Position numbers and translations under genes: made by a program. Below the pieces are notes generated by a model. It worked only from the letters and a program-made list of their open reading frames with translations. It was not told where the DNA came from and searched no databases. Below are positions 45,858 to 58,400 of a DNA stretch of 64,000 nucleotides, piece by piece (position 1 is the first letter of the stretch; every line of letters starts with the position of its first letter). Origin of the DNA: [Mycobacterium] crassicus (GTDB taxonomy: Bacteria; Actinomycetota; Actinomycetes; Mycobacteriales; Mycobacteriaceae); NCBI RefSeq assembly GCF_020181615.1, contig NZ_CP084029.1, positions 4,587,269 to 4,651,268 on the forward strand, read 5' to 3'.

Positions 45858-48800
45858 CTAGCCGTTGGGGCCGGAGCCGTTAGGGCCGTTGCCTCCGTGG
45901 CCGCCGTCCCCGCCGAGGCCCATGTTGCCGCCGTCGCCACCGGCGCCGCCGGCGCCGCCGGTTCCGGTCGCCCCGGTGTTGGTCCAGCCGTCGCCGCCGT
46001 TGCCGCCGTTGCCGACCGGGCCGGTGGGGTTAGTGGCGTTGTTGCCGGCCGTCGCGGTGCCCGAGCCGGTACCCGCATTGCCGCCGATGGCACCCGGGTA
46101 GGCGACACTGCCGCCGTCACCGCCGTCGCCGCCGTTGTGGTTGGCGGCGTCGCCGTTGGCACCCTTGCCGCCGTCACCGGCCGTGCCGGTCGCGCCACCG
46201 TTGCCGCCGTTACCGCCGGCGCCGGTGGCGCCCGTGGTGCCGTTGGTCGCCGAACCGCCGACGCCACCGTTACCGCCGTTACCGCCCTTGCCGCCGATCG
46301 CGCCGTCACCGCCGTTGCCGCCGTTGTTGGCCTGGCCGGCAACACCGGACGCCATCGCGCCGTCGGCACCGTTGACACCGCTGCCACCGGTACCACCGTT
46401 GGCGCCGGAACCGCCGGCGCCGCCCTCACCGCCGTTGCCGGAGGTGGAGCCGCCGAGTCCGCCCGCGCCGCCCTGGCCGCCCGCGCCGCCGTCCTGGCCC
46501 TTGACGCCGGAGGCACCCGCTACCAGGCCGTTGGCGCCGGCCTGCCCGACCGTGCCGCTACCACCGGCACCACCGTCGCCACCGTTGCCGATCGCGCCGC
46601 CGTTGCCGCCCTTACCGCCGGCCCCGCCGGAGGCACCCGCGGGCGCGTTGCTGTCGTGGGACGGGTCATACCCGGCGCCGCCGTTGCCGCCGTTGCCGGA
46701 CGGACCCACCGCGGGAGTGCCGGTTCCGCCGCCGGTGCCCGCCGTGCCGCCGGCTCCAGCGGTGGTGCCGGCCGCGCCGCCGCCACCGCCGGTGCCCGCG
46801 ACGTTGCCCGGGTCACCGCCGTTGCCGCCGTTGCCGCCGTTCGGGGTGCCGGCGCTACCCGCCGCGCCGTTGCCGCCCTGGCCGCCCACGCCCGCGGTGC
46901 CGGCGTTGCCGCCGTTGCCGCCATTGCCGTTGGTGCCGACAGTGCCGTGCCCGGTGGTCCCGGCGTTGCCGCCCGCGCCGCCGGTTCCACCGGAGCCGGC
47001 CTCACCGCCGTTACCGCCGTTGCCGCCGCTGGCGCCGGCCACCGATCCGGTGCTGGCGTCATACCCGGCGCCACCGGTACCACCGGCACCGCCGTCGCCA
47101 CCGGCACCGCCCTTGCCGCCGTTACCGGCGGTGTTGACGGCCAGTGCGCCGCCGTTGCCGCCCGCGCCGCCGTTGCCGCCGTTGCCGCCGGCCAGGCCTT
47201 CAGTGCCGTTGCCGCCGTTGGGGTTGCCGAAGGTGCCCGCGGTGCCGGCCGCACCGGTTCCGCCGACGCCGGTCTTGCCGTCGCCACCGGCACCACCGTT
47301 GCCGCCGTTGCCGATGTTGCCGCCGTTGCCGCCGGCGCCGCCCTGGCCGCCGCTGGTGCCGCCTGCCGCGTTGGTGTCGTTGGCCGCGTTGTAGCCGTCG
47401 CCGCCCGCACCGCCGTTACCGGCCGGGCCGGTCACGCCGGCGCCATCGACGCCGTTTCCGCCGTCGGTGCCACCGGTACCGCCGGTGCCGTGCGAACCGC
47501 CCGCACCGCCATTGCCCGCGGTGCCGGCGTTGCCGCCGTCGCCGCCCTTGCCGCCATTGACGGTCGCAGAGTCACCGTTGGCTCCGGCGCCACCGCTACC
47601 GGGGGTGCCGGCCTTGCCGCCCGCACCGCCGTTACCGCCGTCGCCGTTGACGCCCGCGGTGCCGTGCGCCGCGGTGCCGCCGTTGCCGCCGGCCCCACCG
47701 GCTCCACCGTTCATGCCGTCACCACCGGAGCCGCCACTGGTGCCGGCTGCTCCGGCCACCTGGGCGTCAACACCGGCCAGGCCGTCAGCGCCGGAACCGC
47801 CCTTGCCGCCGCCGCCGCCGAGGCCGCCGTTGCCGCCGTTGCCGGAGATCGAGCCGCCCAGACCACCGTCGCCGCCGCGACCACCGGCGAAGCCCACCGT
47901 GCCGCTGGTGCCGTTGATGCCGACCAGGGTGCCGTTGGTTCCGGCACCACCGGAGCCGCCGGCGCCACCGTCGCCACCCTGGCCCATGTTGCCGCCGTCG
48001 CCGCCCTTACCGCCGGCGCCACCGACGCCTGCGGTGTTGTCGAAGCCCGCGCCGCCCTTGCCGCCGTTGCCGATCGGGCCGGTCGGGTTGGAGCCGTGGT
48101 CGCCATCGGTGCCACCGTCGCCGGTGCCGGCCGCTCCGCCGTTACCGCCCAGGCTGGAGTCGCCGCCCTGACCGCCGTTGCCGCCGTCGAGGTTCCCGGC
48201 GATACCGGCCGCGCCGGTACCACCGTTGCCGCCGGCCGCGCCGTCGCCGCCCGCGCCACCGGAACCGGCCGTGCCCGCGTTGCCGCCGGCCCCTCCGGCC
48301 GCGCCGGCGTTGCCGCCCGTGCCACCGTCACCGGCCGTGCCGGCGTTGCCGCCCTGCTGGCCGGTTCCGGTCCCGGAGTTGGCGTAGCTGCCGTTCGAAC
48401 CGGCCGCGCCGACGCCGGCGTTGCCGCCCCTGGCGCCCTGGCCGCCGGCTCCGCCGTCGCCGCCCTTGCCGGAGATCGAGCCGCCGAGGCCGCCCTGGCC
48501 GCCGTTGCCGCCGTCCCCACCGTTGCTACCACTGGTGCCGTTGTCGCCCGCGATCGTGGCGGCGACGCCGTCGGTGCCCGCGAGACCGCTACCGCCGGCA
48601 CCGCCTGTGCCGCCTTCGCCGATGTTGCCGCCGTCGCCGCCCTTGCCACCGTTGCCGCCGGAGTCGCCCGCGGCACCGCCCGAAGTCGTCGGGTCGTACC
48701 CGGCGCCACCGGCACCACCGTTGCCGGCCGGGCCGGTCACATCCTGGCCAGCGGATCCGGCATTGCCGTTCGTGGAACCGGTGCCGGCCGTACCCGCGGC

Positions 48801-51800
48801 ACCGCCCTGGCTGGAGTCACCGCCCCTGCCGCCGTTGCCGCCGTCGCGGTTGGTCGCGTCACCGTTGGCACCGGCACCGCCGTTGCCGCCCTCGGCGCCA
48901 TCGCCACCGCTGCCGGCGTTGCCACCGGTACCGGTCGCCGCCGAGGTGCCGTTGCCGTTGGTGCCACCGACACCACCGTTGCCGCCGCTACCGCCCGCAC
49001 CTGCCGCACCGGCGTTGCCACCGGCGCCACCGTTGCCGGTTCCGCTGTTCTGGAACGAACCGGCCGCGCCCTCCTCACCGGCGGCGGCGTCGCCACCGTC
49101 GGCGCCCGAGCCGCCATTGCCGCCGACACCACCGGTCAGCGTCGTCAGGCCGTTGCCTGCGTTACCGCCCTGACCGCCGCTGCCACCTGATCCGCCGGCC
49201 ATGCCGGAGTTGCCTTTGCCGTTGCCATCGGTGCCGACGCCGTTGGTGCCGGCCACGCCGTTACCACCCGCTCCGCCGTCCCCACCGTTGCCGAGGTTGC
49301 CGCCGTCACCGCCCTTACCGCCGTTGCCACCGGAAGCTCCGTCCGCCGTGGCACTGAAGCCCGCGCCGCCCTTGCCGCCGTCGCCGGCCGGGCCGGTCAC
49401 GTTCTGACCGGCAATGCCGTTCGCGGCCGTGCCGGTGCCGTTGCTGCCGCCGGTACCGGCGTTGCCACCCTGGCTGGAGTTACCGCCCTTGCCGCCGTCA
49501 CCGCCGTTGAGGTGGGTCGCGTCGCCGTTGGCGCCGTCGCCGCCGGAGCCGCCCGTGGCGCCGTCGCCGCCGGAGCCGCCGACGCCACCGGCGCCGTGCG
49601 TGCCCGCCGTGCCCGCTTGAGCCGTACCGCCCGCGCCACCGGCACCGCCGTTGCCGCCGGAGCCCGCGGTACCGGCGTTACCGCCGGCCTGGCCGGCGCC
49701 GTTGTTGGTGCCGAGCACGCCGTCGGCGCCGGTGAAGCCCGCACCGGCGTTGCCGCCGGAGCCGCCCGCTCCACCCTGGCCACCGACACCACCGTTACCG
49801 GCGTTCGCACCGCCGGTGCCGCCCGCGCCGCCCTGGCCACCGTTGGTGCCGGAGACGCCAGACGTGCCGTCGACGTTCCCTGCCGTGCCGGCGACGCCGT
49901 TGCCTCCGGTGAAGCCGTTGCCGCCCGCGCCACCGGCGCCACCGTTGCCGTAGTTGCCGCCATTACCGCCGGCGCCACCCTGGCCGCCTTCGACGCCCGC
50001 GGTGCTGGAGCTGAAGCCGGCACCACCGTTGCCGCCGTTGCCACCGCTGGTCACGCTGCTGCCGTCGGAGCCCTGGTTACCGCCCGCGCCGCCGGTACCG
50101 CCGATACCGGCGCTTCCACCCGCGCCACCGGCTCCCTTGATACCGCCGTTGCCGCCGTTGCCGCCCTGACCGCCGTTGATGTTGGTCGCGTCTCCATCGG
50201 CGCCCTGGCCGCCGTTACCGCCGGCGCCGGCATTGCCGCCCCGGCCGCCGTCACCGCCGGAGCCGTTGCCGCCGTTGCTGGTCGCGCCGGTGCCGGCCGC
50301 ACCGCCGTCGCCGCCCTGGCCGCCTGCTCCACCGGCACCGCCGTTACCGCCGTCCTGACCGGCGCCGCTGTTGAGGCCCTGAACACCCGCTTGGCCGCCG
50401 AATCCGAGGCCACCGGCACCGCCGGCGCCGCCCTTACCGCCGACACCACCGGTACCACCGGTCCCGGAGTTCGTGTTCTGCGCGTTGCCACCGGCACCGC
50501 CGACGCCACCCTTGCCACCGACGCCACCGGCACCACCGCTGCCGCCATCCGAACCACCGGCACCGCCGGCGCCACCGTTGCCGCCGTCACCGCCGGCACC
50601 GCCCTTGCCGCCGTGGCCGTTCTCCAGCAGGACGCCACTGTTGCCGCCCTTGCCGCCGTCGCCACCGTTGCCACCGTTGCCGCCGGTGCCGCCGTCGCCG
50701 ACCGCGCCGGCGTTGCCGCCGAAGCCGCCGTTACCACCGGCGATCGACAGCGCCTTGAAACCCAGATCGCCTGCGTGGGCGGTGTTGTAGGCCGCGACGT
50801 CGAAGCCGTCGCCACCGTTCCCACCGTTCCCGCCGTGGTCGGCCTTCTCGCCGTCGGCTCCGCTGTCGGCGCGCTCGGTGGTCGAGCCGCCGTTCAGGCC
50901 GCCCTGGCCACCGTGGCCGATTGCGCCCGGGTTTCCACCGTCGCCGCCGTTACCGGCGGTGGGGTGCTCCGACGTGGCAGCCAAGCCGGCACCGCCATCA
51001 CCGGCGATCCCGGCATCGCCACCGGCACCACCGACGCCACCGAGCCCGTTGACGCCCGCCGAGCCCATGCTGGTGCCGGCACCAGCCAGACCACCCTGGC
51101 CGCCTTCACCGCCGTTGGCGCCGTCGCCACCGGCGGCACCATTACCGCCGTTGCCGTTGCTGGCGGCGACGTCCCAGTCACCCTCGGCACCGTCGCCGCC
51201 GCGGCCACCGTTACCACCGGCACCGCCGACACCACCGACGCCACCGTTGCCGCCATTGCCGAACAGACCGGCTGCCTTACCACCGGCACCGCCGTTGCCA
51301 CCGTTACCGCCGACGACACCATCGCCGCCCACGACGCCGTTGCCGCCGTTAGCCCAGAGCCCGGCGGCACCCGCGTCACCAACCGTGCCGGCCACACCGA
51401 TCCCACCGGCACCACCAGCGCCGCCGGAACCGAACAACCAACCCGCTCCGTCGCCACCGTTACCGCCGGCACCACCGCCGTCACCACCGGCACCACCGGC
51501 GCCACCGACACCCATCCAGGAGCCGCCGGAACCACCGTCGCCACCGGCCAGGCCCGCCAGACCCGCACCACCAGCACCACCATTGCCGAACAGCCCGGCC
51601 GCGCCACCATCACCACCGGCGACACCGGCACCACCATCACCGAACAACCAACCGCCCGCACCACCGTTACCACCGTCAACACCGGCCACACCCACAGCAC
51701 CGTTGCCGATGATGATCGAGCCCATACCAAAGGTGTTGTTGATAAACGTGTCCACCTCGATGCCCAGCGGACTCTCGATCCAGTCCACCAAACTGGCGTG

Positions 51801-52127
51801 CAACGGCGTGTAGAAGAACTCATCGACCATCGCCGTCAGATCAAACGAATCACCACTAGCCACACCGGCCGACGGGTCAAACAGTGCGGCCCAATCAAAG
51901 CCGGCCGAACCATCCAGCTCAGCACTCGGCCACGCCGCCGGGTTGAACAGGTCAAGCAGCCAGTCGAACTCACCATCGGCCTGCGCCACCGGCACCGACA
52001 CGACCGGCGTCATACCGAACGCCAAAAACGCCGCCGCCGCCGAACCAGCACCCAGCACCCGACGACGCCGTCCCCCCATGCGCGCGCCGGTTCCGGCCTG
52101 CCGTGTGCTCTGACGCTTACCAGCCAT
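45858..52127 (-). CDS. PGRS-family exported protein, class B (2089 aa)
   Basis: Start ATG at 52127 ([10 protein letters not shown]), with GGGGCAAG upstream. The leader contains [10 protein letters not shown], a possible twin-arginine motif, the core [12 protein letters not shown] and the site AQA (residues 48-50). The class B N-terminal domain follows: [47 protein letters not shown] and [10 protein letters not shown], then Gly-Gly-X repeats to the end. The repeats contain a recurring block of the type GPxGNGGxGGxGY with spacing of roughly 220-245 residues (DNA landmarks near 46018, 46690, 47430, 48072, 48733 and 49392). There is no poly-Gly hinge and no ITNSxATGG region. It ends [10 protein letters not shown]. 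The strong hairpin at 45805 terminates it, so it is probably transcribed alone. Function unknown. Confidence 0.9.
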   Translation of the reverse strand: MAGKRQSTRQAGTGARMGGRRRRVLGAGSAAAAFLAFGMTPVVSVPVAQADGEFDWLLDLFNPAAWPSAELDGSAGFDWAALFDPSAGVASGDSFDLTAMVDEFFYTPLHASLVDWIESPLGIEVDTFINNTFGMGSIIIGNGAVGVAGVDGGNGGAGGWLFGDGGAGVAGGDGGAAGLFGNGGAGGAGLAGLAGGDGGSGGSWMGVGGAGGAGGDGGGAGGNGGDGAGWLFGSGGAGGAGGIGVAGTVGDAGAAGLWANGGNGVVGGDGVVGGNGGNGGAGGKAAGLFGNGGNGGVGGVGGAGGNGGRGGDGAEGDWDVAASNGNGGNGAAGGDGANGGEGGQGGLAGAGTSMGSAGVNGLGGVGGAGGDAGIAGDGGAGLAATSEHPTAGNGGDGGNPGAIGHGGQGGLNGGSTTERADSGADGEKADHGGNGGNGGDGFDVAAYNTAHAGDLGFKALSIAGGNGGFGGNAGAVGDGGTGGNGGNGGDGGKGGNSGVLLENGHGGKGGAGGDGGNGGAGGAGGSDGGSGGAGGVGGKGGVGGAGGNAQNTNSGTGGTGGVGGKGGAGGAGGLGFGGQAGVQGLNSGAGQDGGNGGAGGAGGQGGDGGAAGTGATSNGGNGSGGDGGRGGNAGAGGNGGQGADGDATNINGGQGGNGGNGGIKGAGGAGGSAGIGGTGGAGGNQGSDGSSVTSGGNGGNGGAGFSSSTAGVEGGQGGAGGNGGNYGNGGAGGAGGNGFTGGNGVAGTAGNVDGTSGVSGTNGGQGGAGGTGGANAGNGGVGGQGGAGGSGGNAGAGFTGADGVLGTNNGAGQAGGNAGTAGSGGNGGAGGAGGTAQAGTAGTHGAGGVGGSGGDGATGGSGGDGANGDATHLNGGDGGKGGNSSQGGNAGTGGSNGTGTAANGIAGQNVTGPAGDGGKGGAGFSATADGASGGNGGKGGDGGNLGNGGDGGAGGNGVAGTNGVGTDGNGKGNSGMAGGSGGSGGQGGNAGNGLTTLTGGVGGNGGSGADGGDAAAGEEGAAGSFQNSGTGNGGAGGNAGAAGAGGSGGNGGVGGTNGNGTSAATGTGGNAGSGGDGAEGGNGGAGANGDATNRDGGNGGRGGDSSQGGAAGTAGTGSTNGNAGSAGQDVTGPAGNGGAGGAGYDPTTSGGAAGDSGGNGGKGGDGGNIGEGGTGGAGGSGLAGTDGVAATIAGDNGTSGSNGGDGGNGGQGGLGGSISGKGGDGGAGGQGARGGNAGVGAAGSNGSYANSGTGTGQQGGNAGTAGDGGTGGNAGAAGGAGGNAGTAGSGGAGGDGAAGGNGGTGAAGIAGNLDGGNGGQGGDSSLGGNGGAAGTGDGGTDGDHGSNPTGPIGNGGKGGAGFDNTAGVGGAGGKGGDGGNMGQGGDGGAGGSGGAGTNGTLVGINGTSGTVGFAGGRGGDGGLGGSISGNGGNGGLGGGGGKGGSGADGLAGVDAQVAGAAGTSGGSGGDGMNGGAGGAGGNGGTAAHGTAGVNGDGGNGGAGGKAGTPGSGGAGANGDSATVNGGKGGDGGNAGTAGNGGAGGSHGTGGTGGTDGGNGVDGAGVTGPAGNGGAGGDGYNAANDTNAAGGTSGGQGGAGGNGGNIGNGGNGGAGGDGKTGVGGTGAAGTAGTFGNPNGGNGTEGLAGGNGGNGGAGGNGGALAVNTAGNGGKGGAGGDGGAGGTGGAGYDASTGSVAGASGGNGGNGGEAGSGGTGGAGGNAGTTGHGTVGTNGNGGNGGNAGTAGVGGQGGNGAAGSAGTPNGGNGGNGGDPGNVAGTGGGGGAAGTTAGAGGTAGTGGGTGTPAVGPSGNGGNGGAGYDPSHDSNAPAGASGGAGGKGGNGGAIGNGGDGGAGGSGTVGQAGANGLVAGASGVKGQDGGAGGQGGAGGLGGSTSGNGGEGGAGGSGANGGTGGSGVNGADGAMASGVAGQANNGGNGGDGAIGGKGGNGGNGGVGGSATNGTTGATGAGGNGGNGGATGTAGDGGKGANGDAANHNGGDGGDGGSVAYPGAIGGNAGTGSGTATAGNNATNPTGPVGNGGNGGDGWTNTGATGTGGAGGAGGDGGNMGLGGDGGHGGNGPNGSGPNG

Positions 52128-52194
52128 CTACTTGCCCCAAGTCTTAAAGGTGGTACACCACAGGTGGACCGATGAACATTTTTAACGCGCTCTT

Positions 52195-52223
52195 AAGCTA
52201 ATAGCAGGAGAGCTACTCGTCAA
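52195..52223 (-). promoter_or_regulatory. Putative SigA-type promoter of the 2089-aa PGRS gene
   Basis: On the minus strand TTGACG (complement of 52218-52223), a 17-bp spacer and TAGCTT (complement of 52195-52200), about 70 bp before the start codon at 52127. The -35 box is identical to those of the two class A paralogues. Confidence 0.5.
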
Positions 52224-52368
52224 TACCCATATCGAACACCAATACTTCGGTGCCAGCCTGACGGGTGTCAACATATATCCCCATTTCAGAGTGGTTATCG
52301 CTACGGCGCTTCGGGAACGTCTCGACGCGGGCAAAAAATGCTGAGACGTACCTGTATTCAGACATGCG

Positions 52369-52403
52369 GAAGCTGACCGAGCTGGGTAAACTCGGTCAGC
52401 TTC
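52369..52403 (-). terminator. 13-bp hairpin after the 2397-aa PGRS gene
   Basis: 52369-52381 pairs perfectly with 52391-52403 (GAAGCTGACCGAG and its complement) around a 9-base loop, 43 bp beyond the stop at 52447. No U-tract follows. Confidence 0.65.
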
Positions 52404-52446
52404 GTAATCTTGTGACGGATGTCCGTCTCCTCCGACGGACTATCGC

Positions 52447-55400
52447 CTACCCACCTGCCGTGCCGGGACTCCCGTCGCCGCCGTGGCCGCCGTCGCCACC
52501 GTTGCCCATGTCGCCGCCGTCGCCGCCGGCACCGCCCTTGCCGCCGGTACCGCCGCCGGGCTGGCTGTAGCCGTCGCCGCCGTCGCCGCCGTTGCCGACT
52601 GGGCCGACCGGAAGCGAACCACTGCTACCGCCCTGGCCAGTGCTGCCGGTTCCCGCAGCACCACCGGTCCCGGCGTTGCCGCCGGCTCCACCTGCTCCGG
52701 CAGCGCCCACGTCACCGCCGTCCCCGCCGTCACCGCCGTTCGGGTTGGCCGCGTTGCCCTTGCCACCATTGCCGCCGTCACCGGGCAGCCCGCCGTTGCC
52801 GCCGTTGCCGGCAGCACCACCGTTGCCGTTGGAGCCCGCCGTCCCGGTCGTCGACGCACCGCCGTTGCCGCCGTTACCGCCGTGCGCGCCGGTTCCGCCC
52901 TTACCGCCGTTGCCGCCGTCGCCGCCGGCACTGCCGCCGCCGTTGCCCTGGCCGCCGGCTCCGGCCAGACCGCCGGCACTGCCGCTGGAGGCCTGACCAC
53001 CGGTGCCGCCGGCACCACCGTGGCCCGACGCCGAGCTGCCGCCGGCACCGCCGTCACCGCCCTGCCCGTACTGGTACGGCGGGGCGAACGTCATGGTGCC
53101 GCCGGAGCCGTTGCCGCCGTTACCGCCGTTACCGGCCGCCTGACCCGGTGCGGCAGCACCACCGGCACCGCCGTTGCCGGCAGCGCTGTTGGCCCCGCCG
53201 TTACCGCCGCTGCCGCCATTGCCACCGGCACCGGAGCCGGCCGCGTTACCACCGGCACCGCCTTCCCGGCCGACACCGCCCCAGCCGCCGGAGCCACCGT
53301 TGCCGCCGTTGCCGCTCAGGCCGCCCGCGCCACCGTTGCCGCCGACCGCGGTGGTGTTGCCACCGTTGCCGCCGATCCCGCCGGCACCACCGTTGCCGTT
53401 GGCGCCCAACGCATTACCGCCGACGCCGCCCGGACCGCCCCAGCCGCCCAGGCCGCCCCAGCCACCGTTGCCACCGTTACCGGTGCCGGTCGCGTCGCCA
53501 CCGTTGCCGGCCACCGCGCCCGCGTCGCCGCCATTACCGCCGGCGCCACCGGCGCCACCGTTGCCAGCGACCGAGTCGCCACCCTTGCCGCCCTGGCCGC
53601 CGCCGAGCGCGTTGGTGCCGCCTGCGGCACCACCGTTGCCGCCGTTGCCGGTCCCGGTCGCGTCGCCGCCGTCGGCACCGCTGCCGCTGTGCCCGGCGTT
53701 GCCGCCGGCACCACCGGCGCCGCCGGTACCGGTGCCGAACGCCTTGCCGCCGACGTTGCCGCCGCCGCCGGAACCACCCGAACCGCCGGAGCCGCCGTTG
53801 CCGCCGTCACCGTTGAGCGCAGTGGAATTCGTACCGGCGACGCCGTTTCCGGCATTGCCGCCGACACCGCCGGAGCCGCCGACGCCGCCGTTGCCCGATC
53901 CGGTCGCCGCGCCGCCGACGTTGCCCCAGCCGCCGTTGCCGCCGTCGCCGCCGCTGCCGCCGGACTGGCCGACACCGTTGACGTCGGAGACGCCGGCCGA
54001 GCCGTTGCCGCCGAGTCCACCGGCGCCGCCGTTGCCGCCCGCACCACCGTTGCCGGTGCCCGCGCCGACGCCGCCGGCGCCGCCCTGGCCGCCCTGACCA
54101 CCGGTCGCTCCGTCGGTTCCGGCGTTACCGGCCGCAACCGTCGCACCGGCGCCACCGAGACCGCCCGCACCGCCGGTACCGCCGGCCCCACCGTTGCCCT
54201 GGACAGAAACCGAACCACCGGATCCGGCGTTACCGCCTTGCGCGCCAACCGAACCCACGCTGCCGGCGCCGCCGGCGCCACCGTTTCCGCCGTAGCCCGC
54301 GTCGCCGACCCTGGCGTTGCCGCCGGCGCCGCCGCGGCCACCCACGGCATTCACGGCACCATCGCCGCCTTCACCGCCGTGGCCGCCGTTGCCGATGCTG
54401 CCGCCGGCACCACCGGTGCCACCGTTGCCACCGGCCGTTCCCGGTGCCGCATTCGGGTCGCCGGCCGCGTCGTAGCCGTTGCCGCCGTTACCGCCGTTGC
54501 CGGACGGGCCGGTGGCCGGAGTGCCGGTGGCACCGTTCGCGCCGTCGGCGCCGCCGGTTCCGCCGGTGCCGTGGGCGCCGCCCTGACCGCCGGTGCCCGC
54601 GACGTTTCCGGCGTCGCCGCCCTTGCCGCCGTTGCCGCCGTTGCGGGTGATGGCGTCGCCGTCGGCACCATTGCCACCGTTGCCGCCCTGCCCGGCGCTG
54701 CCGGCGTTGCCGCCTTCGCCGCCGTTGCCGTTGACGCCCGCGGTGGCAGCGCCGTTGACCGCGCCCGCGTTGCCGCCGGAACCACCGTCGCCGCCGGAAC
54801 CGGCCTCACCGCCGTTGCCGCCGTTGCCGCCGTTGGCCCCTGCCGCAGTCGGGCTGAATCCGTTGCCACCGGTGCCACCGGCCCCGCCGTCGCCGCCGTC
54901 GCCGCCATGGCCGCCGTTGCCGGCCTTGTTGACGGCCAGCAGGCCGCTGGCCCCGCCGTTGCCGCCCTTGCCGCCGTCACCACCGGCGTCGCCTTGCAGG
55001 CCGGCGCCGCCGTTCGGGTTGCTGGCCGAGCCGGCAGCACCGGCCGCGCCGCTTCCGCCGACGCCGGTGGCCGCACTGCCGCCCTCGCCGCCGTTGCCGC
55101 CGTTGCCGGCCGAACCGCCGTTGCCGCCGGTGCCGCCGTTGCCGCCGTCGGTGCCCGGAGTGGCCGACGGGTCGGACGCCGCGTCATAGCCGTCGCCGCC
55201 GTTGCCGCCGTTGCCCGATGCGGTGCTGACCGGGGTACCGGCGCTGCCGTGGGTGCCGTCGACGCCGCCGGTTCCGCCGGTGCCGTGGGCGCCGCCCGCG
55301 CCACCGGTGCCCGCGACGTTGCCGGCGTCACCGCCGTTACCGCCGTTGCCGCCGTTGGGAGTGGTGGCGTCGCCATCGGCACCGTTGCCGCCGTTGCCGC

Positions 55401-58400
55401 CCTGCCCGGCAACCCCGGCGCTACCGCCGTTGCCGCCGTTGCCATTTGCGCCCTGGGCGGCCGCGCCGTTGGCCTGGCCGGCGTTACCGCCGGCTCCGCC
55501 GGTGCCGCCGGATCCGGCCTGACCGCCGTTGCCGCCGTTGCCGCCGCTGGTGCCGGCCGCAGCGTTGGAGTCGGACCCCGCGTCATAGCCGGCTCCACCG
55601 GTACCACCCGCGCCGCCGTCGCCGCCGACGCCGCCGGCGCCACCGTTACCGGCGTGGTTGGCCGCCAAAGTGCCACTGGCACCGCCGGTTCCACCCTTGC
55701 CACCGTTGCCGCCGGCCAGGCCCGAGCCACCCGCGCCGCCGTCGGGCTGAGCCGCTGTTCCCGCGGTGCCCACCACGCCGGTGCCGCCCACGCCGGTGGC
55801 GCCCGAGCCACCCTTGCCGCCGTCACCACCGTTGCCGTGCGAGCCGCCGGCGCCACCATTGCCGCCGGCGCCGCCGTTACCGCCGTTGTCGGCCGAGCTG
55901 GTCGAGGTGAAGCCGTTACCGCCCTGCCCGCCGTTTCCGGCCGGGCCGGTGATCGCGGTGCCACCGGCGCCATTGCCGCCGGTCGTGCCGCCGATGCCGC
56001 CGGTGCCGCGAGCGCCGCCGGATCCGCCGCCGCCGGCCGCGCCGACCTCGCCGCCCTTGCCGCCGTTACCGCCGTCGGGGGTGGTGGCGTCGCCGTTGCC
56101 GCCGTTGCCGCCGTTGCCCGCCGTGCCGGCGTTGCCGCCTGCGCCGCCCACACCGCCGTTGCCGTTGCTGCCCGCGGTGCCGGTGGTGGCGGCGCCGCCG
56201 TTACCACCCTGGCCGCCAGCACCACCCTGGCCGCCACTGCCGCCACTGCCGCCGCTCTGGCCGTCCGCGCCGGCAGCGGTGGCGTTGGCGCCATCGATAC
56301 CGTTGCCGCCGTTGCCGCCGAGGCCACCACTACCGGCATTACCGCCGGCTCCGCCGTTGGCACCGGTACCACCGGCGCCACCGTTGCCGCCGGCGCCACC
56401 GTTGGTGCCGCTCTGACCGCTCGCGCCGCTGCCGGCACCACTCAAACCGGTGTACCCGTTGCCGCCCTTACCGCCGGCACCGCCGCTACCGCCGTTGCCG
56501 GAGGCCGCGTGCTGGGTGGTGCTGCCGGCCAGCAGGCCGCCCTGGCCACCGTTACCGCCCGTGCCGCCGTTACCGCCGGCGGTGCCGTCCGCGCCCGCGG
56601 ACGTGCTGTTGGTTCCGTCAAAGCCCTTACCACCGGAGCCGCCGTTGCCGCCGGTGCCCGCATTGCCGTTGGAGCCGTTGGCCGCGGGGCCACTTGCGCC
56701 CTGACCGCCGGCGCCACCGGTTCCGGCGTTACCACCGTTGCCGCCCTTGCCGCCGGCGGTGCCGTCATGGTTGGCCGACGTGCCATCAATGCCGACGCTG
56801 CCGGCAGCGCCGTTACCGCCGCTGCCACCGTTACCGCCGACGCCACCCGCGCCGTGGTTTCCGTTTGTGGCACCGGTACCACCCGCACCGCCGTTGCCGC
56901 CCGCACCGCCGTTGGTGCCGCTGACGCCGTCCGCGCCCGGGGTCAGGCCGTTGCCGCCGGTGAATCCGTTGCCGCCCTTGGCACCAGCACCACCATCGCC
57001 ACCGGTACCCGAGGCCGCGTGCTGGGTGGTGCTGCCCGCCAGCAGACCACCCTGGCCACCGTTACCACCCTGGCCGCCGTTACCACCGGCGGTGCCGTCC
57101 ACACCCGCGGTGTTGCTGTCGGTGCCGGCTAGACCGGCCCCACCCTTGCCACCGTTGCCACCGGTGCCAGCGTTGCCGTTGGAGCCGTTGGCCGCGGGGC
57201 CGCTGGCGCCCTGGCCGCCGGCGCCACCGGTTCCGGCGTTACCACCGTTGCCGCCGTTACCGCCGGCGGTGCCGTCATGGTTGGCCGACGTGCCATCAAC
57301 GCCCACGCTGCCGGCCGCACCGTTACCGCCGCTGCCGCCGTTACCGCCGACGCCACCCGCACCGTGGTTTCCGTTTGTGGCACCGGTACCACCCGCACCG
57401 CCGTTACCGCCGGCGCCACCATTGGTGCCGCTCACGCCGTCAGCACCCGGGGTCAGGCCGTTGCCGCCGGTGAATCCGTTGCCGCCCTTGGCACCAGCAC
57501 CACCATCGCCACCGACACCGGAGGCCGCGTGCTGGGTGGTGCTGCCCGCCAGCAGACCACCCTGACCACCGTTACCACCCTGGCCGCCATTGCCGCCAGC
57601 GGTGCCGTTCACGCCCGCCGTGTTGCTGTCGGTCCCGGCCAGACCGGCCCCACCCTTACCGCCATTGCCACCGGTACCGGCATTGCCGTTGGAGCCGTTG
57701 GCCGCGGGGCCGCTGGCGCCCTGGCCGCCGGCGCCACCAGTTCCGGCGTTACCACCGTTGCCGCCGTTACCGCCGGCGGTTCCGTCGTGGTTGGCCGACG
57801 TGCCATCAACGCCCACGCTGCCGGCCGCACCATTACCGCCGCTACCGCCGTTGCCACCTGCGCCGCCCGTGCCCTGGTGACCCGCGGTCGAACCGGTACC
57901 ACCGGCACCGCCGTTACCGCCCGCGCCACCGTTGGTGCCGCTCACACCGTCGGCACCCGGGGTCAGCCCGTTGGCGCCGGTAAATCCGTTGCCGCCCTTA
58001 CCACCAGCGCCACCATCACCACCGAGACCGGTGGCGGCGTGCGTGATCCCATCGGCGTTCAGGCCGCCCGCGCCACCGTTGCCGCCGGCGCCACCGTCGC
58101 CACCGTCGGTACCGTCCACGCCGACGCCGGAGCCGTCGACCCCGGCCAACCCGGCCGCGCCGTTGCCGCCGGCGCCGCCGGCGCCGGCGCTGCCGTTGTC
58201 GCCGGCATTGCCACCCCGGCCGCCGTTGCCACCGGCTGTTCCGGCCACCGCGTTCGGGTCGGAGGCCGCGTCGTAGCCGTCGCCGCCCTTACCGCCGTAG
58301 GCGGCGCCGGTCGAGGCCTCGCCGCCGTTGCCCGCCAGGCCGTCCACGCCACCGGCACCGGCCTGACCGCCCGCACCGCCGATACCGGCCGTACCGGTCG

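Larger units (their letters stand above)
52128..52446. other. 319-bp intergenic region between class B genes
   Basis: It contains the promoter of the 2089-aa gene (52195-52223) and the terminator hairpin of the 2397-aa gene (52369-52403). The stretch is AT-rich between 52170 and 52300. No gene is seen. Confidence 0.6.

Noticed and set aside
56501..58030. CRISPR-like array suggested by regular repeats
   Set aside because: Units are 510 bp, in frame and coding throughout; there are no short repeats with unique spacers and no cas genes.
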